Origin: CAZPAH01 sp964584495
GTDB taxonomy: Bacteria; Krumholzibacteriota; Krumholzibacteriia; Krumholzibacteriales; Krumholzibacteriaceae
NCBI GenBank assembly: GCA_964584495.1
Contig: CAZPAH010000001.1
Span: forward strand, 1-64,000
Length of the DNA: 64,000 bases
Reading direction: 5' to 3'
The translations under genes were made by a program, and so were the position numbers. The notes under the pieces are model-generated. The model ran no database searches. It was given only the letters and a program-made list of their open reading frames with translations, and was not told the DNA's origin. Positions 15,757 through 23,363 of the stretch are shown one piece after another (positions within the stretch are counted from its first letter, which is position 1; each line of letters starts with the position of its first letter).

Positions 15757-16437
15757 TCAACCCCCTCCCCCACCGCCCAGGGCGATCTCTTTCTCAAGAC
15801 CTTCCACGATGTGGCGGCACAGGACGGGATCTGCGAATCCGTGCGACAGGTTGCGCAGCGATGCCAGATGGAAATCCTCGTTATAGGTGGCCGTTCCATC
15901 GATCGGCATCAGAACGCCGAATCCCCTGACGAAAGCCGAGCGTGCCGTCGTCTCGCAGCAAAGATGGGTCATGACCCCCGTAATCACAACCTGCTCAACC
16001 GCCCTCTCGCGAAGCCTCTCTTCGAGGTTCGTCCCGAAGAAAGCATCGTACTGAGTTTTTATTATCGTCTCGGTTCCGCCTATGATCAGCTCCGGGTCGA
16101 GCCCCGAGAGACCTCCGCCCTCCTCTATTATATCGCTCCACCAAACTCCGAGCATCCCGGCGTCCTTCTTCGTGTTCAAGTGCCGCGTCAGGATGACGGG
16201 CAGTGAGGCTTGAAGGTAGAGGAGTATGAGCTCTTTTATACGCGGCAGGATCGCCGGTCCGCTGGGAACGAAGGCGTGGGATGCTCCGTCGAGGAAGTAC
16301 CGCTGCATGTCGAGAACGAGCAGGGCCGAGCGGCCGGCGACGAACCCCAACCGTTCTCTCCCTTGCTTCTCCAATTTTCCGAGAATCCTCGAAGCCGCAC
16401 CGTCTATATCTTCTCCTGTGAAATATTTCTCTTTCAT
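15757..16437 (-). CDS. Isochorismatase-family cysteine hydrolase
   Basis: Hydrolase of 226 aa of the isochorismatase superfamily, which includes nicotinamidase and N-carbamoylsarcosine amidase. The catalytic triad can be read as Asp43 (LLVLDMQRYF), Lys126 (IIKTQYDAF) and Cys159 (GVMTHLCCETTAR). A cis-peptide-type VVITGVMTH precedes the Cys. The C-terminus is a run of Gly that ends exactly where the flavoprotein gene starts. The gene begins 6 nt after the MttB homologue. Its place in a methyltransfer operon suggests that it prepares or finishes the methylated substrate, for example by hydrolysing an amide. The sequence alone does not define the substrate. Confidence 0.87.
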   Translation of the reverse strand: MKEKYFTGEDIDGAASRILGKLEKQGRERLGFVAGRSALLVLDMQRYFLDGASHAFVPSGPAILPRIKELILLYLQASLPVILTRHLNTKKDAGMLGVWWSDIIEEGGGLSGLDPELIIGGTETIIKTQYDAFFGTNLEERLRERAVEQVVITGVMTHLCCETTARSAFVRGFGVLMPIDGTATYNEDFHLASLRNLSHGFADPVLCRHIVEGLEKEIALGGGGGG

Positions 16438-16443
16438 CCCGCC

Positions 16444-17907
16444 TCATGCAAGCGGGGGAAGACTGTCCATCCCCGCATCCTTAGCTTCCCTCCCGATGAT
16501 CTCCGCAAGCCTCGATTCCACGGCCCGGTCTAGCCGCTCCGGCTCGTGCTTCTCGAGGATCCCTTCCACCACCACGGCGGCGCGGGCCGCGGCGTCCTTT
16601 TTGCCGCCCGCGTGCCATTCATCGAGCGATCCTCTCTCTATGACCTCGCCGGGGATGTAAACCTCCCGCCTGTACCATTTCCTTGTATGCGGCAGGGAGA
16701 GAAACTCCTTCTTCTCGAGCCCCTCGATAATATACGGCATCGCCAGCAGATCGTCCCTCAGCTCGACCCCATCGCACAGCCTGAGGGCCATTCCGCAGAT
16801 CTCGTTATCGAGGACCAGCTTCTCCAGGGACTGGCACGACTCGAAATCGAGCATCCCCGGGCCCGAAATATTATTCACTCCGGAGACCGCGGCGACTATC
16901 GCCCCCATCGCCGTCTCCATCCCCGCCTGAAAATCGACGGTCTTCGAATCGCTGAGCGCCATGTAAGCGTGGGTCGGCAGGCCGAGGTACTTTCCGATCT
17001 CGGCATACGCCCCGTCTATCATCATCGTCTCTATCGCCCCCATCGGCGTCGTTCCCTTGCGCATGTCGAAACAGGCCGGCGAGCCTCCATATATTATCGG
17101 AGCTCCCGCCGATGCGAGCTGGTGGATCGCTATCCCGCTGAGATTCTCGGCGCAATGCTGCGTCACCGCCCCGGCGAGGGTCACGGGCGATGTCGCTCCT
17201 GTAAGGGGCATCGAGACCAATTCGGCCGGAAGCCCCGACTTCGCGCAATCGATCAGCGCCTGGCATGTCAGATCGCTCCACATCAGCGGGGGAGAGGGGC
17301 AGCAGTCGAATATCGCCATCGGTTTTTCCCGGAGCTTTGAGCCTCCTCCCGCGACGGTGGAAAGCATCTCGTGCATTACGCCGAACGCTTCCACCTTGAA
17401 CGTTCCCGTCACCACCGGCTTGATAGAATGGAGAAGCGCTATATAGAGCCTGTACCTGTCCGCTATATCCTCCGGAACGTCGCCCGGTATCACCCCGGTA
17501 GACTGCGCAGCGTAGCCCGGGAGGGCGTCGGTCAGCGTGGCGAATTTCACAAGGTCCGCCGTAACGGGCATTCGCGCCTCCCCCTTTTCGTGGTCGAAAA
17601 TCCTGAGGGCGGCCGATCCGGGATTGAAATGGATCCTGTCCCCTCCGAGATCCATCACCTTCTCGCCGCGCCTGTTATAGAGGGCGACCTCCGAGGGCGC
17701 AGTGCCCAGCCCCTTTTCCACAAGGTCCGCCGGTATCCGAACCCGCCCCTTTTTCCCCTCCACCTTTCCCCCCGCGCCATCCAGAAGCGCGATCGCCTCT
17801 TCGTTCTCGACGAAGATCCCCACCTTCTCCAGGATCGTCACCGCCTCTTCTACTATTCTCCTCCTCTCCGCCTCTCCAAACCATCCGACACGCGGTCTAA
17901 CGCTCAT
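16444..17907 (-). CDS. MttB-superfamily methyltransferase without pyrrolysine
   Basis: Full-length member (487 aa) of the trimethylamine:corrinoid methyltransferase superfamily, which transfers a methyl group from a methylated amine to a corrinoid protein. Landmarks are the N-terminal AVTILEKVGIFVENEEA, STGVIPGDVP, GGSPACFDMRKGTTPMG, and the segment ALSDSKTVDFQAGMETAMGA. No in-frame UAG is present, so it belongs to the non-pyrrolysine branch. Characterised members of that branch use quaternary amines such as glycine betaine, proline betaine or carnitine. A quaternary amine substrate is therefore the best guess. GAGAGG precedes the ATG. The gene sits directly after the reactivation protein and two genes after the corrinoid protein, a functional methyltransfer set. 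Confidence 0.93.
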   Translation of the reverse strand: MSVRPRVGWFGEAERRRIVEEAVTILEKVGIFVENEEAIALLDGAGGKVEGKKGRVRIPADLVEKGLGTAPSEVALYNRRGEKVMDLGGDRIHFNPGSAALRIFDHEKGEARMPVTADLVKFATLTDALPGYAAQSTGVIPGDVPEDIADRYRLYIALLHSIKPVVTGTFKVEAFGVMHEMLSTVAGGGSKLREKPMAIFDCCPSPPLMWSDLTCQALIDCAKSGLPAELVSMPLTGATSPVTLAGAVTQHCAENLSGIAIHQLASAGAPIIYGGSPACFDMRKGTTPMGAIETMMIDGAYAEIGKYLGLPTHAYMALSDSKTVDFQAGMETAMGAIVAAVSGVNNISGPGMLDFESCQSLEKLVLDNEICGMALRLCDGVELRDDLLAMPYIIEGLEKKEFLSLPHTRKWYRREVYIPGEVIERGSLDEWHAGGKKDAAARAAVVVEGILEKHEPERLDRAVESRLAEIIGREAKDAGMDSLPPLA

Positions 17908-17934
17908 CCGGCGCCTCTCTTTCCTTTCAACAAT

Positions 17935-18576
17935 TCAATCCGTCCTGTACCGGCACGATTCGATGTCGCAGTTTCTGCACGAGTTCTCGCTTCTCAACCT
18001 CGCCGGATTCTTCGATATGTCTATCGCGAAAGATACCGATTTGCGCGGTATCATCATCCCGCTTTCCGACAACGAAACGCCGATCCTTTCCGCCGGTAGA
18101 AGCTCGAAGATAGCCCTCTGCTCCCCGATGTCCCAGTTTCCATACCCCGGGCTGGCCCTGCACGATGTTTTCAACCCCTCCCCGGCCGCCTCCTCTTTTA
18201 TCCTGTCGTCCATATACCCGGCCACCGCTTCGGCGGCCACCGATCCGGCCGAATCCAGCACTACCGCCTTTACGAGCTCGCCCGAATCGGCCAGCTGCGT
18301 GACCATCCTCTCCAGCTTTTCTCCTATCGTGCAGACGCAGAATGCGACCTTCTCCAGCCGTTCGAATATGGTGGATCCCGGCAGGTCCCTGCCCGCCGTC
18401 ACCTTGTAAATCCCTTTCGGCTCGATCAGGTCGAGGGCCGCAAGGACCGCTTCATCCACCTCTCTTCTCACCCTGGCGCCGTGGCGCGCCATCACACCCT
18501 TGCTGCTTCCGAGAAGCCGAGCCATCTCGATCCGGTCTATATCGATCTTGAACCTCTCCAGGATTACCGGCTCCAT
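17935..18576 (-). CDS. Standalone vitamin B12-dependent methionine synthase activation-domain protein
   Basis: Protein of 213 aa related to the C-terminal activation domain of MetH, which binds S-adenosylmethionine and reductively remethylates cobalamin that has become oxidised to Co(II). A family-typical helical N-terminus leads to VCTIGEKLERMV, then DSAGSVAAEAVAGYMDDRI and the SAM-loop region RASPGYGNWDIGEQ (MetH has RxxPGYPACPDH). The C-terminus is cysteine-rich, CRNCDIESC, as in other standalone copies, and may bind a metal or Fe-S cluster. The start at 18576 lies 4 nt after the homocysteine methyltransferase stop. It is a good candidate for the enzyme that reactivates the corrinoid protein of this operon. 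Confidence 0.88.
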   Translation of the reverse strand: MEPVILERFKIDIDRIEMARLLGSSKGVMARHGARVRREVDEAVLAALDLIEPKGIYKVTAGRDLPGSTIFERLEKVAFCVCTIGEKLERMVTQLADSGELVKAVVLDSAGSVAAEAVAGYMDDRIKEEAAGEGLKTSCRASPGYGNWDIGEQRAIFELLPAERIGVSLSESGMMIPRKSVSFAIDISKNPARLRSENSCRNCDIESCRYRTD

Positions 18577-18580
18577 ATCT

Positions 18581-19486
18581 TCATCTTCCCGCCCCGGACA
18601 GGGCATCCCGCACCGCCGCGATGAAACGGGGATCGGTGCCGCAGCATCCTCCCACCGCGTTCGCCCCGGCTTCGACGATCTTCATCATGTCCGAGGCGAA
18701 ATCCCTCGGCTCCTGCCTGTAGAATGTCTTTCCATCATCGATCTCCGGCAACCCGGCGTTAGGCTGGAAGAGGAGCGGCGTCTCCGTCAGCGATCTGAAC
18801 CTTCCGGCTAGGGGCACCATGTCCCCGCTCGAGATGGTGCAGTTGGCCCCTATCATCTCGGCTCCTTCCGGCGGCAGGGCTTCCGCCGCCCTCTCGGGCG
18901 TATCCCCCACGAGGGTGAAATACCCCCGCGGCTTGAGGGCGAAGGTCAGCTCTACAATAACCGGCTTGTCCGACACCTCCTTCACCCCTCTCAGCGCCTC
19001 GATCGCCTCCCTCATGTCGTACATCGTCTCCACGAGGAAAAGATCCACACCCCCCCGATCGAGGGCCTCCGCCTGCTCCCTGAAAGCCTCCCTTGCCTCG
19101 GCTGCGGCCAGCTTCCCCATCGGCGCGAAGAATTCCCCGGTGGGTCCTATATCGCCGGCCACGAAACGGCCGGCCGCGCCGTAATCGTCGACCGCCTTTC
19201 TCGCCAGAATCGCCGCCTTCTCGTTGACGGCGGCCGCATCCATTTCTCTTCCCGCGGCGGAGGCGGACATCTTGATCCTGTTGCCCCCGAAGCTGTTCGT
19301 CTGTATCACTTCGGCCCCCGCCTCGAGGTAAGCCCCGTGTATAGCGGAGATATCGCCCGGCCGATCGATATTCCACCTCTCCGGGATATCCCCCTCGCCC
19401 AGGCCGGCCGCTATAAGCATGGTTCCCATACCGCCGTCGAACAGGATCACCTTCCTCTTCGAAATTTCCCTGTATCCGTTCTCCAT
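18581..19486 (-). CDS. Homocysteine S-methyltransferase domain protein (MetH N-terminal type)
   Basis: Protein of 301 aa equivalent to the N-terminal homocysteine-binding domain of cobalamin-dependent methionine synthase (also BHMT/MmuM fold). LFDGGMGTML opens the barrel. The zinc ligands are Cys216 (GANCTISS) and Cys281-Cys282 (GGCCGTDP). Further family signatures are TNSFGGN and ETMYDMREA. The ATG at 19484-19486 follows GGGAAGG. No pterin-binding, B12-binding or activation domain is attached; the last two are encoded by neighbouring genes instead. Transfer of a methyl group from the corrinoid protein to homocysteine is the likely reaction. Another thiol acceptor cannot be excluded. Confidence 0.9.
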   Translation of the reverse strand: MENGYREISKRKVILFDGGMGTMLIAAGLGEGDIPERWNIDRPGDISAIHGAYLEAGAEVIQTNSFGGNRIKMSASAAGREMDAAAVNEKAAILARKAVDDYGAAGRFVAGDIGPTGEFFAPMGKLAAAEAREAFREQAEALDRGGVDLFLVETMYDMREAIEALRGVKEVSDKPVIVELTFALKPRGYFTLVGDTPERAAEALPPEGAEMIGANCTISSGDMVPLAGRFRSLTETPLLFQPNAGLPEIDDGKTFYRQEPRDFASDMMKIVEAGANAVGGCCGTDPRFIAAVRDALSGAGR

Positions 19487-19530
19487 GACCTTCCCGCTCC
19501 CCCCGCGACTCGTTCGCGGCCGCACGCCCT

Positions 19531-20178
19531 TTACCCGTTACCCATCAATTCCCTTAAAAGCGAGACCGCCGATACCGCGTCTCCCGCGTACCCGTCCGCT
19601 CCGATCTCTTCGGCCCACTTCACGCTGCACGGCGCCCCCCCTACCAGCACCTTGACCCCTTTCCTCATCGACCGTTTGGAGAGCTCTTCAATAACCCTCT
19701 TCTGCCCCGGCATCGTCGTCGTGAGCAGGGCTGAAACCGCTATGCAATCGGCCCCGATCTCTCCGGCCTCATCAACGAATCTGGCGACCGGGACATCGGC
19801 GCCCAGGTCCTTGACCTCGAAGCCGTTCGCCGAGAGCATCGTCGAGACCAGCGTCTTGCCGATATCGTGGATATCGCCCTCTATCGTGCCTATGACCACC
19901 TTTCCCGCACCCACGCGCCCGGTAGAGCCTTTTTCGAGCTCCGGCTGCAGGACAGCCATCGCCTTCTTCATCGCCTCCGCCCCCATCACAAGCTCGGGAA
20001 GGAAGAGCTCTCCTTCCTCCCAGAGCCTCCCGACCTCCCTTATTCCGGAGGCGAACCCGTTCTCGATAACCTCCAAAACGGGCATACCTCTCTCTATCGC
20101 GGCCCCGGCGAGCTCAACGGCTTTCTCCGCGTCTCCCTCGATAACCGCCCGCGAACATTTCTCCAGGTGTTCCTTCAT
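19531..20178 (-). CDS. Corrinoid-binding methyl carrier protein (MtbC/MttC/MtgC type)
   Basis: Methyl carrier of 215 aa. Residues 1-85 are the helical cap, with GMPVLEVIENGFASGIREVG and ELFLPELVMGAEAM. Residues 92-215 are the Rossmann-like B12 domain, with GDIHDIG, where His104 is the lower cobalt ligand, followed by VSALLTTTMPGQK and GGAPCSVKWAEEIGADGYA. The ATG at 20176-20178 has GGAGGA 7 nt upstream and is preferred to another ATG five codons earlier (20193), which lacks a ribosome binding site. It is the first gene of the seven-gene operon. It would carry a methyl group between the MttB homologue and the homocysteine methyltransferase. Confidence 0.93.
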   Translation of the reverse strand: MKEHLEKCSRAVIEGDAEKAVELAGAAIERGMPVLEVIENGFASGIREVGRLWEEGELFLPELVMGAEAMKKAMAVLQPELEKGSTGRVGAGKVVIGTIEGDIHDIGKTLVSTMLSANGFEVKDLGADVPVARFVDEAGEIGADCIAVSALLTTTMPGQKRVIEELSKRSMRKGVKVLVGGAPCSVKWAEEIGADGYAGDAVSAVSLLRELMGNG

Positions 20179-20345
20179 CAGATCTTCCTCCATGCTTGGT
20201 TATAGTAGCTTTCTATCAGCTTGACGCCCCAATGTCAATCGCTCACGAGGTCCGGCTGCATTAGTCCTGTAACCGGAGACGGTTCGGTGGTATTCTGAGC
20301 CCGTCCGGGTGGTTGAAAAACCCGGGATATGCCTGGAGGATAGAG

Positions 20346-21356
20346 ATGAAAGCGATGATACTGAAAAAGATTTCTCCTATCGAGGAGCGGCCGCTGGAAG
20401 CCGTGGACCTCCCCGTGCCCGCTCCGGGGGCGGGGGAGATACTCCTGCGCGTTTCGATGTGCGGCCTCTGCCACACCGACATCCACACGATAGAGGGAGA
20501 TCTCGATCTTCCGACCCTTCCAATAATACCGGGCCACCAGATCGTGGGCACCGTCGTCCGGAGAGGCGAGGGGGTCGACTCGCCCGTGGAGGGGACCAGG
20601 GTGGGCTCGGCATGGCTCAACAGGACGTGCGGCGTCTGCCGGTGGTGCGCCGCCGGGAAGGAGAACCTCTGCGCCGACGCCAGGTTCACCGGTTTCCACG
20701 TGCACGGCGGCTACGCGCAGTATACCGTTCTTCCGGCCGATTTCGTATATCCCATCCCGGACGGTTTCTCAGACAGGGATGCGGCGCCGCTGCTCTGCGC
20801 CGGGATAATCGGGTACAGGGCGTTTCGTCTAAGCGGGATAGAGCCAGGGGGGACCCTCGCGCTCTACGGCTTCGGCGCGAGCGCCCACGTAACGATCCAG
20901 ATCGCCGTTCACCGGGGCTGCCGGGTACTGGTTTTTTCCAGGGCCGAAAACCACAGGAGGCACGCCGTCGAGCTGGGGGCTTTCTGGGTGGGGGTCTCGG
21001 GCGATATGCCCCCGGTCAAGCCTGACGCCTCCATCATATTCGCTCCGGCCGGCGGTCTCGTGCCCGAAGCGCTCGAAGTTCTCGAAGACGGGGGAACGGT
21101 GGCCCTCGCCGGCATAACGATGACTCGAATCCCCTCCCTCGACTACGAGAAGCATCTCTACCACGAGAAGGTCCTGAGGAGCGTGGCCAACTCTACCCGG
21201 GATGACGGATTCGAGCTTGTGAGGCTGGCCGCCGAGATCCCGATAAAGACAGAAACGACCCTGTTCCCCCTGGAGGAGGCTAACGAAGCGCTTTTACTGA
21301 TAAAGGAGAGCCGAATATCGGGGGCTGCCGTGCTGGAGCTACCCCGGGAGGATTGA
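20346..21356 (+). CDS. Zinc-dependent alcohol dehydrogenase (MDR family)
   Basis: Medium-chain dehydrogenase/reductase of 336 aa. Catalytic-zinc residues appear in CGLCHTD and PGHQIVG, and the structural zinc lobe has four cysteines around CGVCRWCAAGKENLC. The nucleotide-binding region has GFGASAHV in place of the usual GxGGxGH. The ATG at 20346 follows GGAGG by 6 nt. The best match in style is the AdhP-like branch that oxidises or reduces small alcohols and aldehydes. It is divergent from the corrinoid operon with 167 nt between the starts and ends in a strong terminator. Confidence 0.92.
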   Translation: MKAMILKKISPIEERPLEAVDLPVPAPGAGEILLRVSMCGLCHTDIHTIEGDLDLPTLPIIPGHQIVGTVVRRGEGVDSPVEGTRVGSAWLNRTCGVCRWCAAGKENLCADARFTGFHVHGGYAQYTVLPADFVYPIPDGFSDRDAAPLLCAGIIGYRAFRLSGIEPGGTLALYGFGASAHVTIQIAVHRGCRVLVFSRAENHRRHAVELGAFWVGVSGDMPPVKPDASIIFAPAGGLVPEALEVLEDGGTVALAGITMTRIPSLDYEKHLYHEKVLRSVANSTRDDGFELVRLAAEIPIKTETTLFPLEEANEALLLIKESRISGAAVLELPRED

Positions 21357-21417
21357 ACGGCCGGACCTCGAGCTCCTGCCCGCCGCCCGCCGAACCGCCG
21401 ACGGCCCGAGAACCTTT

Positions 21418-21449
21418 AAGCCCCCGGGTTACCCCGGGGGCTTCTTATT
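21418..21449 (+). terminator. Rho-independent terminator after the alcohol dehydrogenase gene
   Basis: An 11-bp perfect stem (AAGCCCCCGGG / CCCGGGGGCTT) with a 4-nt loop and a short pyrimidine-rich tail CTTCTTATT. It lies 61 nt after the stop codon. Confidence 0.85.
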
Positions 21450-21470
21450 GCGGAACGAACAGGGGGTTAA

Positions 21471-21551
21471 GGCCGGACGCCCCGGTATCCCAACATTAGA
21501 TCACCTTACCCCCTTGAAGGCCGACCAACTAATAGGAGGTGGCGTCCGGCC
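21471..21551. repeat. Long-loop inverted repeat next to the M49-like gene
   Basis: An 11-bp perfect inverted repeat, GGCCGGACGCC (21471-21481) and GGCGTCCGGCC (21541-21551), encloses 59 nt. It starts 4 nt past the stop codon of the minus-strand peptidase gene. No T-tract follows, so it is not a standard terminator. Confidence 0.6.
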
Positions 21552-21555
21552 AAAA

Positions 21556-23235
21556 TCAATTCGCCGTAAATCTCCTTTCAAGCTTGAACCTGGGCTCGAT
21601 GTCGACGGGCACTCCGCCGAGCTTTTTCAGCGATGCCGCGACATCATCCCCCATCAGTCCGTATTTCTCTATATACTCTGTCGCCCCCTCGTAATCTCCG
21701 AGGGCCTCCAGCATGAGAATTTCCGCCGCCAGCCCGGTAACGGCCTCCCTGACCCTGCCGAAATCGACCGACCATCTTCCGGTCTTTTCGTCCTGAAGGT
21801 AGGCGCCCTTATCTTTCATATAATTGAATATTATCATGTTGGCCTGCCCGTGGGCTTCTTCGGCCCCGAACCTAACCGATCGAAAGAAGCCGGCCAGGAA
21901 GGTGACGGCTGCTTCCTTCTCGAAGCGGGGACCGTAAAACCCCTCATCTACAAGATAATAAAAATTGTACTCTCCCACAATATCTGCTTTCGCTTCCTCT
22001 ATTGTTGAGTAAGTATTGCTGAGTTCCTTGTTCACGGTCGATTCCGTTCCGTCGGCGAGGGTTATCCTCCCCGGTCCGAGGCCGTGCGAGAATTCGTGAA
22101 GCAGTATATGGTTGAAGTACGCTTCGAACGTCACCATCGGCAGCTGCTTCGGATCGATCAGCTTCTCGGCGATAGGCATCAATATCTTGTCGAACTTGGC
22201 GTGGCATATGTTTCTCAACATCACCTTCTTGCACCCCTTTGCCTCGCGCACCCTCTCGTCGTTCGGAAGGTTGAAGGCTAGCGTCTGAACCCCCGCCTTC
22301 GTGTCTCCCGCCGAGAAGAGCTCGTCGACAACCGAGATCGGCGAATCGGGCCCCCTGTTCAGGTTCTTGTGAATGTCCTCGATCGGTAGATTCTTCTCCA
22401 TCTTTATAAGGTACCCCTTCAGGCCGTCGAGCCTGCGGCTCTCCTCGGGGTCGCGTACGCAGATGAAAGCCTCGAAGGCCGCCTTGTAGTTGAAAATATT
22501 ATCCTCGTAGACCTCGTACGGCCCGATCGTGACGTCGAGAACGTTGTCCTTTACGTCCATCCAGGCCATGTCGCTGTCGAAATAATCGTCGTTCAGGAAC
22601 GATTCCGCCCTGAGCCGCAGGAAGTTCGCCAGCGATTCGCTGGTCGTGAGGTCGGCCGCTTCCCTCAGGTATCCGGCCGCCTTCTCGAGGAGCTTTCCGT
22701 ATTCCTTAGAATAGGGCACGGCGATCAGCGAATCACCCGACCGCCTTATCACGGTGAAATTGCTCTCGAAGCTCGCCGCATCTCCGGGATGCTCCTCGAT
22801 CCATTTTTCGAATTCGCCCCTCGTCATGTCGGGAGGATAGAAGTTGGCTCCATCGGGCTTTTTGCCGGTTCCATAGAAGGGCCTGTTATCCTCGAGCCTG
22901 TCCCACGGGCCGAAGTTTATCTTGAATAGCCTGCATAGGTCCTTGTCGCCCTTCTTTTTCAGCTCCGCCCTGACCTTCAGGTTATCGGGAGATACCTGTA
23001 TAAGGAACAATTCGTCCATGACCGATGCGGCCATGTACAGCTTCTCCAGTGCCGCCGTTTCCCTATCGTCCAGCAGCTGCCAGGGAACCTCGATGTCCAC
23101 CGGAGCATAGGCCGAGAGCTCTTTTTCCACCTTTTTATCGGACATGCCCTCGATCTTCCCCCCCTTCGGGCGGCATCCCGCCGCAAGAAGCATCACGATG
23201 CATATGACGGGTAGAACTGTTCTGGCTCTCCTCAT
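21556..23235 (-). CDS. Lipoprotein zinc metallopeptidase related to dipeptidyl-peptidase III (M49)
   Basis: Predicted lipoprotein of 559 aa: a basic start, a hydrophobic stretch and the lipobox LLAAGC with Cys21. The peptidase core has HEFSH (residues 380-384) and, 28 residues later, EEAKAD, which matches the EECRAD motif of M49 dipeptidyl-peptidases. Classical enzymes have a six-residue HELLGH zinc motif; a five-residue HEXXH form is known from Caldithrix. The conserved upstream LPNDERVREAKGCKKVMLRN fits the same family. The ATG at 23233-23235 follows AGGAGAAGGA; an earlier in-frame start at 23295 has none. Release of dipeptides from oligopeptides in the envelope is likely. A Nudix-type M49 homologue without peptidase activity is the alternative. 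Confidence 0.8.
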   Translation of the reverse strand: MRRARTVLPVICIVMLLAAGCRPKGGKIEGMSDKKVEKELSAYAPVDIEVPWQLLDDRETAALEKLYMAASVMDELFLIQVSPDNLKVRAELKKKGDKDLCRLFKINFGPWDRLEDNRPFYGTGKKPDGANFYPPDMTRGEFEKWIEEHPGDAASFESNFTVIRRSGDSLIAVPYSKEYGKLLEKAAGYLREAADLTTSESLANFLRLRAESFLNDDYFDSDMAWMDVKDNVLDVTIGPYEVYEDNIFNYKAAFEAFICVRDPEESRRLDGLKGYLIKMEKNLPIEDIHKNLNRGPDSPISVVDELFSAGDTKAGVQTLAFNLPNDERVREAKGCKKVMLRNICHAKFDKILMPIAEKLIDPKQLPMVTFEAYFNHILLHEFSHGLGPGRITLADGTESTVNKELSNTYSTIEEAKADIVGEYNFYYLVDEGFYGPRFEKEAAVTFLAGFFRSVRFGAEEAHGQANMIIFNYMKDKGAYLQDEKTGRWSVDFGRVREAVTGLAAEILMLEALGDYEGATEYIEKYGLMGDDVAASLKKLGGVPVDIEPRFKLERRFTAN

Positions 23236-23363
23236 TTCCGATCCTTCTCCTCTCCCGTCCCTCCGCGCCGTATTCATTAATTCTAAAATGCGCATCGAGG
23301 ACCGTGTCCGGATGATAAATTATCTCTCTCGGCTTGGAATTATCGCAGAGGCCGGTCGAAAGA

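Noticed and set aside
16444..17907. Pyrrolysine-containing trimethylamine methyltransferase.
   Set aside because: The gene is full length without an in-frame UAG and no pyl genes are nearby.
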